Source: Arctopsyche grandis (taxonomy: Eukaryota > Arthropoda > Insecta > Trichoptera > Hydropsychidae). From it: a stretch of 64,000 bases of DNA. Positions 56,431-64,000 of the stretch are shown piece after piece. The stretch's first letter is position 1. The number at the start of each line of letters is the position of its first letter. Made by a program: the position numbers and the translations under genes. The notes below the pieces were generated by a model, which was not told the DNA's origin, did not search any database, and worked only from the letters and a program-made list of their open reading frames with translations. The stretch spans positions 498,501 through 562,500 of the forward strand of contig NC_135358.1 of assembly GCF_051622035.1 (NCBI RefSeq), given 5' to 3'.

Positions 56431-58350
56431 CGAGCACCAAGCGTCAAATACGACTGATGCTAAAATTATTTAGATGTCTATGGACAGAATGTCACTTGAC
56501 AACAATATAACACCTAAAGCCACTTCTATTAATATTACTAGTGTGTTAATTTTATTAGATGTCTTGTTCCCTGTATGCGTCATTTATTTTCTCAAAATTG
56601 TAGTTTTAGCGTGTAGTACTTACTTATCTATATAATTCAATAGATTACATGGTCAGATTGGAACAAAGAATAATTTAAAATAGATAAAAATGAAAGACAT
56701 TCAATAATGTTGGTGATAACTTTTATTCATGACAACCAATTGCAAAAATCTTCATTAAGGATACAAACTGAGCGAACATTATACCAAAAATACTGAAGAA
56801 GATCAAGTTCGATCGAAATCGAAATATCATTTAGTCTCGATTGAAAAAAAAATAAAAATAAAATAACTGTACATGAAAAGACTTATAAAAGGGTATATTC
56901 TTGAAAGGAATGAAAAGGTAACGAAGCGATTAGCTTTATTAACATTTTTATTGTATAAAACAATACATTATAATGTACAGGTATTTTTTTTGACTTGTCA
57001 GATGTTTGGCGTAGCTGACAACGTCGCGCGATCTGCACTTTGTGCACGTCAGGTCGCATATCGTTGCAAAATAAATAAAACATAAATATTTTGGATATAA
57101 TAATAATTAATAATATACATTAATAATAATCGCAACCCTGACACGCACGGATACAAACCCGGACACATTATATATTCTATTTAACAATTTAAAATACTTT
57201 CCTATTTATATAATATATACACAATTTGTTTTTATTTATATAATAAATTCAGTTATTCTACCACTGACATCACCAATGCTTCATCAATCAGTTCAACATT
57301 CACTTGCACACTATATATGGTGGTGGGTTTTTATATTTAAATTTATTTTTGCCGCCCTTTGATCAAATCAAGGGCTCCGAGATGGTGACATATTCCCAGT
57401 TGCGATATGCGGCAGCGGCCCCTTTTCTTCAGCTAACTCTCCACATTCGAGGACCTTACATTGTGCGTATAATTGTTTCCGACAATTTGTAATAAATATA
57501 TAATTTCGAAAAAAATTAAAATTAAAATAGGTTTGTTTGTTTGAAAAGGCCAATATTATATTTATAAAAAGGAAATAAACAGTAAGCAGCAGATTTAAAA
57601 CGCTAATTTAGGCAGTAGTTTGAATATTCTGCAGTGATGTTATTACCACTTGTCAATCACAACTTCACCCACTGTAAAACAATAATGTTGTTAGTTTCAA
57701 AGACACAGCATCGTCTTCTTCGATAAAAAGTAAAAAAAAAAAGAGTGATTCGAAACGAAATAGAAATTGAACAGAGTCTGTGTACAGAGGAAGAAGCATG
57801 CGGTCAATACAAAGTGGTGTGTTTGTATGTAATAAGGCAAATAAACAAACATAACATTAGCTAATAATAACAAACGAAAACACTGAATTATACAATTATG
57901 TAAATATACACATAGAGGAGTATACATCATACGAATACAAATGATACAAGTGTTCATGGAATACAATTAGTGTGGGAAGTGAAGGCTCTAGCATTTTTGT
58001 AACAGGTCCTCAAATCGGGCCGCCAGCCCAAAGGTTCTCTCCAATTTACAGTGTCGATTTTACCGTTGGTGCAACTGTGTGGAAATATACATAATAATTA
58101 GATTAAATATGGATACATGCTACATTCAAACGGACACTCGAGATCAAATTAACGAGACGGGGACACTCTTTCGACGAAAAATATAACGTGGACTTAATTA
58201 TATAGTAAAATATACAATAAAAAAAAGTTAAGTCAAAGGGGAACTGATAACGTTAAAGGGGAGTGCTGTCATCCAGTGGGTTTCCATAAACCCTTTATTT
58301 GTTTCAAAAACTATAGCAATGTGTCGAGTTATGATAAAGGTGCAATATAA
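56431..58350. other. Intergenic region left of SERCA, no gene supported
   Basis: AT-rich with only short open frames. The piece 57360-57480 is GC-richer and open on both strands for about 60 codons, without recognisable homology. Part may belong to the SERCA 3' UTR or downstream region. Confidence 0.4.
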
Positions 58351-58356
58351 TATTAA

Positions 58357-58771
58357 CCGTTTGCCCGCGGCCGTCTTCTATGGTAGATTTGCGCGACTGT
58401 CTTCCATAGAATTTTGATCCTTAAACTGTTTTAAGGTTCAAAATTGGTTGAATATATTACTGAGAGTTGAATGCCATCTATTCAATTTGCTTAAAATGAA
58501 TATATACCAGTCAAAATTAGTTTTTTGTGGAACCATACTGAAATCTCGTTTATGTGACGTCACGTCTGTTGAACGATACGTCTCAATTGTATGAAGAATG
58601 ATTATTTGACAATTAAGCCAAAACTAAGAAATATATTATGTATTTTATTGTTTAAAATAATACTTTATGGGTTAATTAACATATCTGGTTACTTGAGTAA
58701 ATATTAAAATCTGTATTTAAAGTCGAAAACTCGATTGCCAAATTCGCGAAAAAGGTGCCGAGGGCAAAGGG
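58357..58771 (-). mobile_element. piggyBac-type MITE, copy 3 (intact TTAA on both sides)
   Basis: TTAA at 58353-58356 and 58772-58775. Ends CCGTTTGCCCGCGGCC and GAGGGCAAAGGG. Opposite orientation to copies 1 and 2, and about 70 bp shorter through internal deletion. Confidence 0.85.
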
Positions 58772-58775
58772 TTAA

Positions 58776-60606
58776 GATGGTAGGTTGATATAATTTAATT
58801 ATTTAAAGTATCAATTGTTTTGGAAATAAAACCACTGTTATGGAAATTAGATGACATCACTGGAATAATTAAACATATGTAAATGTGCAAAGGGGGGGGG
58901 GGTAACAAAACACGTTAAAGGTCAAAATAATTACGATTAAAAGGGTATACGAGTAAATAAATAAATATATAAATGAAAGAAATGGAATGTGTCGCGTCTC
59001 TGTCAAAATTAATATTATACACCAAATATATAAATATAGTATTACATAAATAATTATAAAAAAATTACCTGTGGAATGTGTTGGTATCAAAAGTCGGCAC
59101 ACACTTGAAATCAAAACGGTTAGTCCAATATACCAAAAATAGGTTTCAAATATTTTTTATTTTGCTACAGTTTAATGTAGTTTATATCATACAAGTATGT
59201 CACAATTGGCTATGTATATGTTGCATCCAACTTCATATTATTATTTACAGGATAAAAGAGATGTAAACAAAAAAATCATCACTGGAAATATTATATGCAC
59301 ACACAATTTGGTTAATAAAAAAAAAGAAAATCAAGACAGAGAATAAATTCATCACATTCGAGGAAAAATAAAAAGTAAAAAACGTTCATTCTGATGATGC
59401 ACTACGAACAAGATATATAAAAAGATGTATTCATCGTATATATGTATGTATGTAACGGCAAAAATGTTTGTTTATTCCTATTATTATTATTATTATTACA
59501 TTATAATTCAAATAACAATCAAAAAAAAAATGTATTTACAAATATATATATATATTATTATCATTCATTATAGTATATAGTATAGTCTAATTCAAACGGT
59601 TCGAATTTAATCGCAAAAAGCCAAGTTGAAATTTGACGCAATCATTTCTAAATAAATGTGAATATCAAATATTTTATTGCAATTTTTCAAACAATTTTTT
59701 TTTAATGTTATATGCATGTATATACGACAGTATATGTAATAAGAAATCGGGAAAATACTTCATTTATATAAATACAAGTTGATTATTCTAAGATTCTTGT
59801 TCATTGAGTAGGTCATCAAATCGATGAATATATAATATGTGCAAAAATGTAATCCGTCCGCGTTATAACTAATGGAATTACATCATTGAGCACACGAATA
59901 TTTGGCTACCCTTTATACGATAGGGATGTGTGAATTGAGGAATCAATCGGTGCAAATCCATAACAATACGGCGCGCGTACGCACACACACACGTGACCAA
60001 TTTAGTAATTATAATATCAACTCAAATTTAAAGAAATAAATCACAGAAATGGGGGGTTTGGGGGGGGGGGGGGGGGCAGAGTAAATAATAATACAACAAC
60101 AAAAGAGGATGAGATACTAGTTAAATGCTTAAAAGGCACTTATACGAAAAAGTATAAAAGTTGCGCAATTTGTGATCAGATTTCAATATTTTCCTAATAT
60201 ATATATATTAAATATAAGTTTAAAAAACAATACTAAATTTAAAAAATGAAAAATAAGTTAACATAACCTCCGATGATATGAGACACAATTTATTATAAAC
60301 TATATATAAATACTAAAAAATGAATTTGAGGTCCATTTTATACTGTGTGAAACTGTCAAGATGGTATTGTTATTAGCACCAGTGGCGTGTAATAGTTCAT
60401 ACTGTTCTTACAAAAACAAAACAATTATTATTATTCAGTTCTTCACACTCAAAACACACAATTGTCTGTATATATTTTTTTGGTTGTTTTTTTATTTTAT
60501 TTTTTTATGTAATTTTTAGTATCAATAAGTGGTATTAGAGTGAGGGTTGGGAAAACAAACTAATCAAACACGGGGCTTGTTCGGCCGAGCCGCTACTGCC
60601 AGGGCG
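58776..60606 (-). other. Probable SERCA 3' UTR and downstream region
   Basis: No open frame of note. AT-rich sequence with TA, ATT and ACAC microsatellites, a G10 run near 58890 and a long G run at about 60060-60077. A long SERCA 3' UTR is likely because the stop codon is at 60607, but the poly(A) site cannot be chosen among many AATAAA-like motifs. Confidence 0.4.
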
Positions 60607-63930
<3,324 letters not shown>

Positions 63931-64000
63931 CTATAACAACAGAATACATTAAATATATCTCGCAAAACATTAAAAATCACACTACAATAGCAAAACAAGA

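Noticed and set aside
57304-57553. Possible small exon or gene of about 60 codons on either strand
   Set aside because: No recognisable domain and no matching splice partners; the composition alone explains the open frames.
60054-60080. Long G run as a regulatory quadruplex
   Set aside because: A homopolymer of this kind is more likely a microsatellite or sequencing-prone tract; there is no supporting context.
60379-60400. CAGTGGCGTGT sequence as the end of a hAT MITE like that at 28355
   Set aside because: No matching inverse terminus was found nearby.

Overview
This is a window of nuclear DNA from an insect. The protein-coding genes have spliceosomal introns (GT...AG) and insect/animal orthologues, the DNA is AT-rich with abundant ACAT/ATGT microsatellites, and the space between genes is packed with animal-type transposable elements (jockey/RTE/CR1-like non-LTR elements, hAT, pogo/Tigger, piggyBac MITEs, MULE/FLYWCH, solo LTRs, a tRNA-derived SINE). 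The order of insect cannot be fixed from this sequence alone.

Layout. 1-1450: decayed non-LTR reverse transcriptase. 2263-11022 (+): a single uninterrupted 8.76-kb reading frame for a 2919-residue NLR-like protein (unrecognised N-terminal helical region, NB-ARC/STAND NTPase, about 45 ankyrin repeats). It is the most unusual object here. 11023-17790: AT-rich repeat land with a 390-bp solo LTR, a hAT element carrying a 159-bp LTR-like insertion, and a second copy of that insertion. 17793-19169 (+): intronless OXSM (mitochondrial 3-oxoacyl-ACP synthase). 19816-26994 (-): six-exon GGNBP2 orthologue, tail-to-tail with OXSM; its long first intron hosts hAT sequences and another intron a piggyBac MITE. 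27000-27400: CpG-rich likely promoter. 27425-31300: RTE fragment, foldback repeats, nested hAT MITEs and an RPLP0 pseudogene. 31601-32559 (+): four-exon neuferricin (CYB5D2). 32800-38340: piggyBac MITE, Tigger element split by a CR1-like fragment, a second hAT copy, a small MITE and a SINE. 39138-41626 (-): probable two-exon nuclear-protein gene (possibly Tantalus-like) with a pogo element in its intron. 41690-56430: a dense nest of transposons, including a jockey element inserted exactly in the catalytic-motif codons of another reverse transcriptase. 60607-63930 (-): the last seven exons of the SERCA calcium pump; its N-terminal exons lie beyond the right edge.

The conserved genes are housekeeping functions with no obvious functional link to each other (mitochondrial fatty-acid synthesis, a GGNBP2-type nuclear/cytoplasmic regulator, a haem-binding secreted/membrane protein, ER calcium uptake). 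The novelty lies in the giant intronless NB-ARC/ankyrin gene and in the mobile-element archaeology, where several insertions can be proven by exact target-site duplications or by an empty site elsewhere in the window.
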